A stretch of DNA of 5,442 nt from Alphaproteobacteria bacterium (GTDB lineage Bacteria > Pseudomonadota > Alphaproteobacteria > Puniceispirillales > Puniceispirillaceae): assembly GCA_009936885.1 (NCBI GenBank), contig JAACDT010000324.1, positions 1-5,442 on the forward strand, given 5' to 3'. Shown in pieces: positions 1 through 5,442 of the stretch (its first letter is position 1; each line of letters starts with the position of its first letter). The position numbers were made by a program, and so were the translations under genes. The notes beneath the pieces are model-generated. The model did not search any database and was not told the origin of the DNA. It saw only the letters and a list, made by a program, of their open reading frames with translations.

Positions 1-67
1 AGTTGGAATAATGCTATTAACTGCAATTCCACAAATTGCCCTTTTTCTGCCATCAAAGCTTATGTAA
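1..67 (+). CDS. C-terminal tail of a probable TRAP transporter large permease (partial, runs off left edge)
   Basis: Only the last 21 codons are in the window, read from base 2 to a TAA stop at 65-67. The peptide is hydrophobic and ends in AIPQIALFLPSKLM. In my knowledge of the DctM / TRAP large-permease family, the last membrane helix commonly ends in a pattern like 'llitafPqialwLPslm', and this tail matches that well. If correct, the protein is the large integral-membrane subunit of a sodium-driven, binding-protein-dependent importer of organic acids or similar solutes, with the small permease and binding protein expected to the left. It is convergent with the M24 gene that ends at 145. Another frame is also open from base 1 to a stop at 88-90, but its peptide has no recognisable character. 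The call rests on about 14 residues, so the family name is tentative, although the gene end itself is plausible. Confidence 0.45.
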   Translation, partial: VGIMLLTAIPQIALFLPSKLM

Positions 68-105
68 TTTTTGGATTTTATCTTTTATAACCAGTTTTAT
101 CATTC

Positions 106-143
106 AAAAAAAATGATTGGCACTGTTAATAATAAATCACTTT
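106..143 (-). terminator. Weak candidate Rho-independent terminator of the M24 gene
   Basis: Directly after the M24 stop codon, the minus strand can pair AAAGTGATT (143-135) with AATCATTTT (118-110), a 9-base stem with one G-T pair, across a 16-base loop. It runs into a tract of eight T (113-106), part of which lies in the stem. The stem is very AT-rich and would be unstable. An alternative hairpin, ATCATT/AATGAT (117-112 with 104-99), overlaps it. The position between two convergent genes is right for a terminator, but the fold is poor. Confidence 0.25.
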
Positions 144-144
144 G

Positions 145-1401
145 TTATCTGGTAATCGGTATTTTGATTATTTCTTCCAAGCCAAGTGGCAATGTGTTCA
201 TCATCTCATGTCCATTATCAGTAACAAGGAACTGGTTTTCAATAATCATGCCGCCAAGACCGTCAATATACCAAGGACACTCGAACGCCATCACCATTCC
301 TGGCTGAAGCTTGGTTTCTTCATCTGCTGAAATAAAGGGCCATTGCTCACTTCCCATTCCAGCGCCAAGACCATGACCAAAATGTCCTCTGATATATTCA
401 GGAAAACCGCATTTACGAATGGCCCCCAAGGTTGAATGATAAACCTCATTTAGCGGAACTCCTGGCTGCAAAAGCTCAATGCCTGCCATGAATCCGGATA
501 ATAACGCACTATAAATCTCTAGTTTTGTATCATCTGGTTTGCCAAACACAAATGTGCGCGCACTATCAGATGTGTACCCTTCGATCAGACAACCTACATC
601 AACCTTTATTAAATCTCCATCTGTTATAGTAGCATTCCCGCCCCAAGGATTATTACCAACAGATATATACTCCCACGAGCCTGATAGCCTGCTACTCATA
701 GGATGATTAGCAATAGCTTTCCTCCAGACTTCGGTGAGTTCGTCTCTCGTGATATGAACATCAATCGCCTCTCTTACTGCTATTATTCCGCTTTCTGCAA
801 TTTCAACTGCCTGTCTTAAATGCACAATTTCTTGAGCAGTTTTAACCATCTTAAGCTTATCTATTATTCTGCTAGCATCAATTAGTTTAATTTCTGAAAA
901 AATATCACTCATTATTTGATAATCAGAAACTGAGATTGCTGATGCTTCAAATCCAATATTATTATGGGTGAGCCCCTGCTGTGAGATAGCATCAATTAGA
1001 TGCTGATAACAAATCGCAGGATCAAATATAGCTGGGCGATTAAAATCATCAGCACGAGCGCTCTTACGCCATGCAGATGCTACCTGACTTGTAGCAGAAA
1101 CTGTTTTATCTTCAGCCTCTAGATTTACAGTTTCAACCCAAATCGGGCTTTCTCGCACATCAGTAATATGGCTAACTTCTCTAAAGTTCCGTGCGAACAA
1201 ATCACTCACAATAGCCGTTTCAGGCAAATTATGGTCACGTGGCACTAACACCGCTACAGCGCCTGATCGGCGCCACATAGTTGCAACTCCTGCTTGTGCG
1301 CCTGTCGCATATGTGAAACTCTCAGGAGAGAGAAGAATTAACGCCTCTATTCCAATTTCACACATTAATTTTTCTGCCCTCATTCGGTCTAGATGAGCCA
1401 T
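145..1401 (-). CDS. M24-family metallohydrolase (Xaa-Pro aminopeptidase / creatinase-like), 418 aa
   Basis: This is a soluble, presumably cytoplasmic 'pita-bread' metallohydrolase; no signal peptide is visible. Residues 1-175 form the creatinase-type N-terminal domain and residues 185-405 the catalytic domain. All five dinuclear-metal ligands of the family are present by motif: Asp268 (KVDVG), Asp279 (TSDSART), His343 (GHFGHGLG), Glu374 (AFECPW) and Glu388 (IIENQ). The length is normal for M24B proteins. By eye, two further histidines of aminopeptidase P are missing: the one seven residues after the ligand His is Gly350, and the one ahead of the first Asp falls in GNNPWGGN. The substrate may therefore not be a typical Xaa-Pro peptide. 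Start: the ATG at 1401 is preceded by AGG with 7 bases of spacing, whereas the next in-frame Met (residue 7) has no ribosome site. The gene sits alone with its own promoter, convergent with a probable TRAP transporter gene. The sequence does not look like ectoine hydrolase DoeA or DMSP lyase DddP. Family assignment is firm; substrate is unknown. Confidence 0.93.
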   Translation of the reverse strand: MAHLDRMRAEKLMCEIGIEALILLSPESFTYATGAQAGVATMWRRSGAVAVLVPRDHNLPETAIVSDLFARNFREVSHITDVRESPIWVETVNLEAEDKTVSATSQVASAWRKSARADDFNRPAIFDPAICYQHLIDAISQQGLTHNNIGFEASAISVSDYQIMSDIFSEIKLIDASRIIDKLKMVKTAQEIVHLRQAVEIAESGIIAVREAIDVHITRDELTEVWRKAIANHPMSSRLSGSWEYISVGNNPWGGNATITDGDLIKVDVGCLIEGYTSDSARTFVFGKPDDTKLEIYSALLSGFMAGIELLQPGVPLNEVYHSTLGAIRKCGFPEYIRGHFGHGLGAGMGSEQWPFISADEETKLQPGMVMAFECPWYIDGLGGMIIENQFLVTDNGHEMMNTLPLGLEEIIKIPITR

Positions 1402-1425
1402 TGTAATACCTATATTTAATCTGCT

Positions 1426-1454
1426 ATTTTATATACTTTTTATTGCTCTGTTAA
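1426..1454 (-). promoter_or_regulatory. Predicted sigma70-type promoter of the M24 gene
   Basis: On the minus strand a -35 box TTAACA (1454-1449, five of six consensus bases) is followed after exactly 17 bases by a -10 box TAAAAT (1431-1426, five of six). Transcription would start near 1419-1421, giving a leader of only about 20 bases with the AGG ribosome site (1411-1409) just before the ATG at 1401. The region is AT-rich, which raises the chance of a fortuitous match, but boxes, spacing and distance to the gene all agree. An 8-base palindrome, TGCATGCA (1468-1475), lies 13 bases upstream of the -35 box and could be chance. Confidence 0.45.
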
Positions 1455-1466
1455 TTTGAAGAAACT

Positions 1467-1631
1467 ATGCATGCAATCGTTTTTGATATTCAAATGTGGC
1501 TATTCCTGCAAATACAATACTCATTGCTAAAAGATGATACTATGGATATGGGTCAATTCGAGCAAGGGTCATTTGCTGGAGAGGAAATTATGGTTTACAA
1601 TGAATGTGGTGACACCATTTACTTTACCTAG
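1467..1631 (+). pseudogene. Short open frame with strong Shine-Dalgarno; possible relic of a gene start
   Basis: A 54-codon plus-strand frame runs from ATG 1467 to TAG 1629-1631. Inside it, ATG 1590 is preceded by GGAGAGG (1578-1584) at a 5-base spacing, which is an excellent ribosome site, but it opens a frame of only 13 codons. Beyond the TAG the same frame continues SGTGCAGIHRGLS and on past 1711 antisense to the pump gene. The run GDTIYFT-stop-SGTG...IHRGLS weakly resembles the first strands of an alpha/beta-hydrolase (x-YY-x-SGxG...HG). It may be the decayed 5' end of such a gene, a very small peptide gene, or chance. I cannot decide between these, and the family resemblance is an inference from a dozen residues. 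Confidence 0.15.
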
Positions 1632-1710
1632 AGCGGCACTGGCTGTGCTGGCATCCATCGAGGCCTGTCACTAGTTTGCTCAACTCATCCCATATATTCA
1701 TTTATAGCAT

Positions 1711-4700
1711 CTATGATGTTAAAAACGCGTCTTTTATTTTGGTCTTCTGACTTGATGCAAGCACCTGTTTACGGGCAAGGGATAATAGCCCTGGTACAAT
1801 GAATAAGGTTGCAACGGTGGATAACGCCAACCCGCCGAAAACAACAGTTCCAATGCCGCGATATAGCTCAGAGCCTGCCCCTGGAAAAATAACCAGAGGT
1901 ACTAATCCAAAAAGAGAGGTAAGGGTAGACATAAAAATAGGTCTTATTCGGTTTCGTGTCGCTTCAATAATACTATCATCCACACTCATACCTTCTTCGC
2001 GAATTTGAAGGCAGGTTTGCTCAACCATTAAAATAGCATTATTCACCACTATTCCTGTTAGGATTACAAAACCAAGCATTGTCAGCATATCAAGAGGTTG
2101 GCGCAAAAACAGATTAATAATATACAAGCCTAATATTCCGCCAGCCGCCGCTATTGGGACAGCTAATATTATTATGATAGGCAGGATAAAGGATCTAAGA
2201 AGTATCACCATCAGAAGAAATATCACACCAAGAGCTGTTAGCACATTTGCCTGCATTGCCTGCCATGTTTCCTCAAGCGCACTTGCAGCCCCGCTCACCG
2301 ATATAGACACTTCATTATCTTGCGCGATTTCTGTCAATTGCGGCAATATGTTTGTATCAATAATGCTTATCGCTGTTTCAAGGGCGATGGCTTCTTGAGG
2401 GCGAACCTGAATCGTAAGAGACTGATTGCCATTTAAACGGCGTATTGTCTGCGGCGCACTAATCATCTCAACATCAGCTACTTGATCAAGGCGCACCATC
2501 AGGCCTTGTCTGTTGATGACAGGCAAGGCAGACAAATTATCCATTCCCATTTCGCCTGCATCATCCCCTGTTAATATTAACTCTACTAATTCTCCATTAA
2601 TAGGAACATCTGCTATGCCAATACCGTCATTTAGAATATCCACCAGTGAGCTAAACTCACGCGCAGTAATGCCAATTTTTGCCAGCTTCTGGGAATCAGG
2701 GGATATACGTATCTGAGGCGCGCCTGAATCAAGGCTTGGAATAATTCGCACCTGATTTCCATCACTAATCGGAAATGCGGTATCAAGAATTTGGGTTAGC
2801 TGCCTTGCCACTGAAACCAGACTGGCTAGTGAAGGCCCTGTTAAATCTACATTTATCGAACGGGAGCCTCCGACAGACCTTCCAAAAAGCGAGGCTTGAA
2901 ATACGAATGCGCGCGCGCCTGGTTCAGAAAAAACAGGCCTCATTAACACAGCTCGAAGCTCGCTTACACGGGCTGGGTTTGTTGCTGGTGCACCAGCAAA
3001 TCCGCCGCCATCAAAGGCGACAAAGAAAAACCGTTCAATGCCAGGGCCATCCCCCATCTTGTTTGATTTTTCCCAAAGTGGCCGCGCTGATTCTTCCATT
3101 TTATCCGCTATTTTTTTAGTTTCCTCAATCGAGTAGCCAGGCGGTACAAAAATTCTGCCAAGCATAAAATTAGCGTTACCATCAGGCAGATAATCTAATT
3201 TTGGCATCATCAAAAAAATCAAAGTGATACTTGATGCAAGCAAGATGCTTACTGTCACAAAAGCGACTTTCTGATTTTTGATGGTATATCGAGCAAACCT
3301 TACTATCTGCGAGCTGATAAAACTCGCAAACTCATCAAGCCCCGGGATTGGCCTTCTTGCTTGAAATCTGTCCTGCCTACCTGCTAACAGCTTTGAGGCT
3401 AGTGCTGGAATAACAGTTACGGATACAAGCACAGAGATAAGAACAGATACAGATATAGCAATACCAATATCGCGAAATAGCTGTCCAACTGGCAAATCCA
3501 GTAGGATTATGGGAACAAAAACCAGCACCGTTGTAAGAGCAGACCCTAGAATAGGCGCCCATACCTGACGCGCGCCTTGATAAGCGGCAGTCGAGGCATC
3601 AAGGCCACGCTGACGCAATCTGAATATATTTTCAAGAGATACAATAGATGCATCAACCACCATGCCAATCGCAAATGCCATTCCTGCCAGCGATATCACA
3701 TTGATCGATAACCCAAAGCCTGAAATAGCAACGAACGTGCCAACAACGGATACTGGGATAGCAATAAAAATTACCAAAGTTGGAAATAATGAGCGCAGAA
3801 ATAAAAGCAATATGCCCAGTGCCAGAATGCCGCCTATCCAGATATTCTGTTGCACAAGTTCTATGGCTGAGCGAATATAAGCTGTCTCGTCATAAATAAT
3901 ATTTAACTGAAGCCCCTTTGGATTTAGAGTTTTCTCGTTCAATTTCTCAAGTGATTTTGCGAGCGTTTGCATAGTAGATACGACATTCACCCCAGGCTCC
4001 CGCAACGCATTTATAATAATAGCATCTTGCCCATTTAGGCGCCTGAAACTTGTTCTTTTTTCTACAGCAAACTCTACTTTTGCAACGTCAGATAATAAAA
4101 CCGGGGAGATCTGACCGTTATCGTTAAAATCCGCTCTTAAAATCGTGTTTAATGCTGTTTCTGGTGTATAAGCAATCGCTTCTGTTCTAACTGTGTAAAC
4201 TCGCTTGCCTTGTTGCACTCTGCCAACTGATTGAAGCGTTGTTGCTGTTCGCAATGTATCAAGAACAATAGCTGTTGATAATCGGTAAGATGCTAATTTC
4301 TCTGGGTCAATAATAACCTTGAGCTGTTTTTTGCCCCCACCATTAAAGGTGACCTCTGCAACGCCAGGCGTTCTTGCCAGCAAATCCACAACTTTAGTTT
4401 CAACAAAACTGCCAAGGCTTTCTAAATCCACATTTTGATCTGGCAATGCGACCAATGCCATTCTTGCTATTGGACTATCATCCGAATTAGAGGTTTGAAC
4501 TTGCGGTGCTGATGCCTCACTTGGAAGGCCTGTAATTCCAGCAAGCTTGGAGAGTAAGATAGTTAATGCCTTATCCATATCTGTGGACAAAGAATAAGTA
4601 AGCGTAACCCTAGCAGAGCTATTTGAGGAGCGAGACGAAATTTCTTCAACACCGCTTAGACTGGAAAGTTCAGTTTCTAACCTGCTTACGATTTCCCTAT

Positions 4701-4881
4701 CAACATCCTCTGGTGCCGCACCTGGCCAAGATACCCTGATTTGGTAAATTGGTTTTTCAATATCAGGAGATAGTTGAATTGGAATTGTTCTCAAGGCAAC
4801 CACGCCAAACAGAACCACAAGCATCATCATTGCCATAACAGCGACAGGACGCTCAATTGCGTTTCTAATAATAGCGTTCAT
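1711..4881 (-). CDS. RND-family efflux pump inner-membrane subunit, 1056 aa
   Basis: This is the proton-driven inner-membrane pump of a tripartite efflux complex, moving drugs or other amphiphilic compounds from the periplasm or membrane outward. The length matches the HAE-type RND family (AcrB is 1049). Order: TM1 about 12-31; first porter/docking loop to about 340, opening with the typical SWPGAAPEDVDREI (51-64); TM2-TM6 about 347-494; cytoplasmic linker; TM7 538-559; second large periplasmic loop to about 875; TM8-TM12 877-1033. The duplicated porter motif is visible as IIDPEKLASYRLS (190-202) and RISPDSQKLAKIGIT (725-739). In TM4, GMVVDASIVSLEN keeps one relay aspartate (Asp410) but has Ala411 where AcrB has its second. 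In TM10, GIVVNNAIL has Asn947 where AcrB has Lys940. Arg978 in TM11 is retained and Ser985 replaces AcrB Thr978. A Gly-rich stretch DGGGFAGAP (624-632) and SLFGRSVGG (664-672) suggest a distinct RND clade rather than the AcrB branch. The start is secure: MNAIIRNAIERPVAV is a canonical RND N-terminus with a ribosome site upstream. It follows the adaptor gene by 24 bases. The substrate cannot be told from sequence. Confidence 0.96.
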   Translation of the reverse strand: MNAIIRNAIERPVAVMAMMMLVVLFGVVALRTIPIQLSPDIEKPIYQIRVSWPGAAPEDVDREIVSRLETELSSLSGVEEISSRSSNSSARVTLTYSLSTDMDKALTILLSKLAGITGLPSEASAPQVQTSNSDDSPIARMALVALPDQNVDLESLGSFVETKVVDLLARTPGVAEVTFNGGGKKQLKVIIDPEKLASYRLSTAIVLDTLRTATTLQSVGRVQQGKRVYTVRTEAIAYTPETALNTILRADFNDNGQISPVLLSDVAKVEFAVEKRTSFRRLNGQDAIIINALREPGVNVVSTMQTLAKSLEKLNEKTLNPKGLQLNIIYDETAYIRSAIELVQQNIWIGGILALGILLLFLRSLFPTLVIFIAIPVSVVGTFVAISGFGLSINVISLAGMAFAIGMVVDASIVSLENIFRLRQRGLDASTAAYQGARQVWAPILGSALTTVLVFVPIILLDLPVGQLFRDIGIAISVSVLISVLVSVTVIPALASKLLAGRQDRFQARRPIPGLDEFASFISSQIVRFARYTIKNQKVAFVTVSILLASSITLIFLMMPKLDYLPDGNANFMLGRIFVPPGYSIEETKKIADKMEESARPLWEKSNKMGDGPGIERFFFVAFDGGGFAGAPATNPARVSELRAVLMRPVFSEPGARAFVFQASLFGRSVGGSRSINVDLTGPSLASLVSVARQLTQILDTAFPISDGNQVRIIPSLDSGAPQIRISPDSQKLAKIGITAREFSSLVDILNDGIGIADVPINGELVELILTGDDAGEMGMDNLSALPVINRQGLMVRLDQVADVEMISAPQTIRRLNGNQSLTIQVRPQEAIALETAISIIDTNILPQLTEIAQDNEVSISVSGAASALEETWQAMQANVLTALGVIFLLMVILLRSFILPIIIILAVPIAAAGGILGLYIINLFLRQPLDMLTMLGFVILTGIVVNNAILMVEQTCLQIREEGMSVDDSIIEATRNRIRPIFMSTLTSLFGLVPLVIFPGAGSELYRGIGTVVFGGLALSTVATLFIVPGLLSLARKQVLASSQKTKIKDAFLTS

Positions 4882-4890
4882 AAAACTTAA

Positions 4891-4900
4891 CTCTTTCCCT
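4891..4900 (-). promoter_or_regulatory. Ribosome-binding site of the RND pump gene
   Basis: On the minus strand, AGGGAAAGAG lies 9 bases before the ATG at 4881, inside the 24-base gap after the adaptor stop. It fixes the pump start codon and shows that the pump has its own initiation site within the shared transcript rather than relying only on translational coupling. Confidence 0.6.
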
Positions 4901-4905
4901 ACAGC

Positions 4906-5442
4906 CTATTTAGCTGTGCCAGTCACGTCCATTTCAACTTCTCTACCGTTCGGCAATCCACTTAATATTACAGTTCCATTAAGGGTATCATCAGCCGGGG
5001 TAAGCGCAAAAGAGAGTGTGACAATCCCAAATGGCAATACCAGTTCTGTATCAAAATAAACCAAGTCTTCTTTGCGCGTTACTAATACAGGCTCATCATT
5101 ATATAGACTTGCCTTGCTTGATAACTCTATTTCTGCAGATTGCTCCCCACGCGATGTTTGCCACTTTAAAAGCCAGGTTTTGGCATCATCTGCAAGCTCA
5201 GTTGGGATTGGCTGCGGTGTATTTGCCTGCTCTGAGCTACCTTGCGCGTTAGGCACTTCTCTTTTTGGAATTTCGCCCTGCTTAACAGCTGCACCATCAT
5301 CTAACCCTTCATTACCTCTGGTTATAACAAGCTCTCCTGCCTGAAGCCCCGCAGTAACGATAATACGCTCGCCCAGCGCGCTGCCTAGGCGAACTGCCTG
5401 ACGTTTAGCAATACCCTTATCAAATACAAATACAACATGTCC
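4906..5442 (-). CDS. RND efflux periplasmic adaptor (membrane fusion protein), C-terminal 178 residues, with an extra C-terminal domain (partial, runs off right edge)
   Basis: The frame is open from the right edge (5442) to a TAG at 4906-4908; the true start is outside the window. The GTG at 5254-5256 is an internal valine, not a start. The first 55 or so visible residues are the end of a classic adaptor: VVFVFDKGIAKRQAVRLG, then IVTAGLQAGELVITRG and LDDGAAV, which fit the family pattern of a beta strand, 'V.lG', 'GL..Ge.VV..G' and 'l.dG..V'. This membrane-proximal domain contacts the pump porter domain. Most adaptors stop soon after. Here a polar Pro/Gln/Ser linker (about residues 58-86 of the visible part) leads into about 91 residues, starting KTWLLKWQT, with alternating beta-strand character (FGIVTLSFALT, DTLNGTVIL, MDVTGTAK). 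The lipoprotein or signal sequence and hairpin domain would lie to the right. It is co-transcribed with the pump gene 24 bases downstream. The adaptor call is firm. The extra domain is seen directly, but its identity is inferred. Confidence 0.9.
   Translation of the reverse strand, partial: GHVVFVFDKGIAKRQAVRLGSALGERIIVTAGLQAGELVITRGNEGLDDGAAVKQGEIPKREVPNAQGSSEQANTPQPIPTELADDAKTWLLKWQTSRGEQSAEIELSSKASLYNDEPVLVTRKEDLVYFDTELVLPFGIVTLSFALTPADDTLNGTVILSGLPNGREVEMDVTGTAK

Larger units (their letters stand above)
1402..1710. other. 309-base gap between the RND pump gene and the M24 gene
   Basis: No convincing intact gene is present. The right half should contain the 3' end of the adaptor-pump transcript, but I found no hairpin followed by a T tract on the minus strand. 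The best stem (1634-1639 with 1645-1650, six pairs including one G-T, five-base loop) has no T run, so termination may be Rho-dependent or readthrough into the M24 gene may occur. The left end carries the M24 promoter. A short plus-strand reading frame with a strong ribosome site (1467-1631) is listed separately. Confidence 0.6.

Noticed and set aside
71..330. Two overlapping plus-strand frames (71-307 and 142-330) over the end of the M24 gene
   Set aside because: Most of their length is antisense to the conserved C-terminal part of the M24 protein, including its metal-ligand region, and their translations show no domain character.
145..1401. Naming the M24 protein as ectoine hydrolase (DoeA) or DMSP lyase (DddP), suggested by the neighbouring TRAP-like tail
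   Set aside because: The motifs around the metal ligands do not match what I recall of either enzyme (DddP has an extra aspartate ligand and a catalytic Asp after the His; DoeA differs across the catalytic domain), and no ectoine- or DMSP-pathway gene is visible.
1607..1617. Dyad TGGTG-A-CACCA as a possible operator
   Set aside because: Five-base arms around one base are expected by chance in a gap of this size, the symmetry does not extend outward, and it is about 150 bases from the predicted M24 promoter.
1634..1650. Hairpin after the pump gene as a terminator (arms 1634-1639 and 1645-1650)
   Set aside because: The stem is only six pairs with one G-T and no T tract follows it on the minus strand, so it is not convincing as a Rho-independent terminator.
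2775..3119. A 114-codon plus-strand open frame inside the RND gene
   Set aside because: It lies fully antisense to a strongly supported RND gene, its translation has no recognisable domain, and it has no neighbours on its strand. It is a shadow of the real gene, as are other plus-strand frames at 1799-2008, 2174-2398, 2513-2716 and 3662-3880.
1750..3242. An exact 14-base repeat, ACTTGATGCAAGCA, at 1750-1763 and 3229-3242
   Set aside because: Both copies lie in the pump gene and encode the common run Leu-Ala-Ser-Ser in the same frame. There is no flanking similarity, so it is a codon-use coincidence rather than a mobile or regulatory repeat.
3377..3562. A 61-codon minus-strand frame within the RND gene
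   Set aside because: It is another frame of the membrane-helix region TM5-TM6 of the pump. Its Cys/Tyr-rich translation is what shifted reading of hydrophobic codons produces.
4906..5256. A stand-alone 116-residue protein starting at the GTG at 5254-5256
   Set aside because: The same frame is open without a stop to the right edge, and the upstream part encodes a recognisable adaptor beta domain. The GTG is an internal valine codon of the adaptor.

Overview
The window reads as a moderately AT-rich (around 40% GC by eye) stretch of a Gram-negative chromosome. A two-component RND pump needs two membranes, so a Gram-negative host is secure. A marine alphaproteobacterium, for example SAR116-like, is a plausible host from the gene mix (RND pump, TRAP-type transporter tail, M24 hydrolase) and base composition, but that assignment is a guess. 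No RNA gene, insertion sequence, CRISPR array or prophage element is visible.

Layout from left to right. Bases 1-67 hold the last 21 codons of a plus-strand gene whose tail looks like the C-terminus of a TRAP transporter large permease. It converges on a complete minus-strand M24-family metallohydrolase gene (145-1401). The 77-base gap between them contains a weak AT-rich terminator candidate for the M24 gene. Upstream of the M24 gene lies a non-coding gap of 309 bases (1402-1710). It carries a good sigma70-type promoter for the M24 gene and a short plus-strand frame with a strong Shine-Dalgarno sequence that may be a gene relic. The rest of the window (1711-5442) is a minus-strand operon. 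The 3' end of a periplasmic adaptor (membrane fusion protein) gene, running off the right edge, is followed after 24 bases by a complete 1056-residue RND inner-membrane pump gene.

The adaptor and pump should form one drug/solute efflux complex across the inner membrane and periplasm. No outer-membrane channel gene is present, so the complex would have to recruit one encoded elsewhere (or upstream of the window). The M24 gene has its own promoter and is probably not functionally tied to the pump.

The points most worth a second look are: (1) the adaptor carries about 120 extra residues after its usual C-terminal beta domain, ending in a beta-rich segment that resembles a small domain more often seen at the end of secreted amidohydrolases; (2) the M24 protein keeps all five metal ligands but appears to lack two active-site histidines typical of aminopeptidase P; (3) the pump has a reduced AcrB-type proton-relay set. 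Nothing here amounts to a clearly new multi-gene system.
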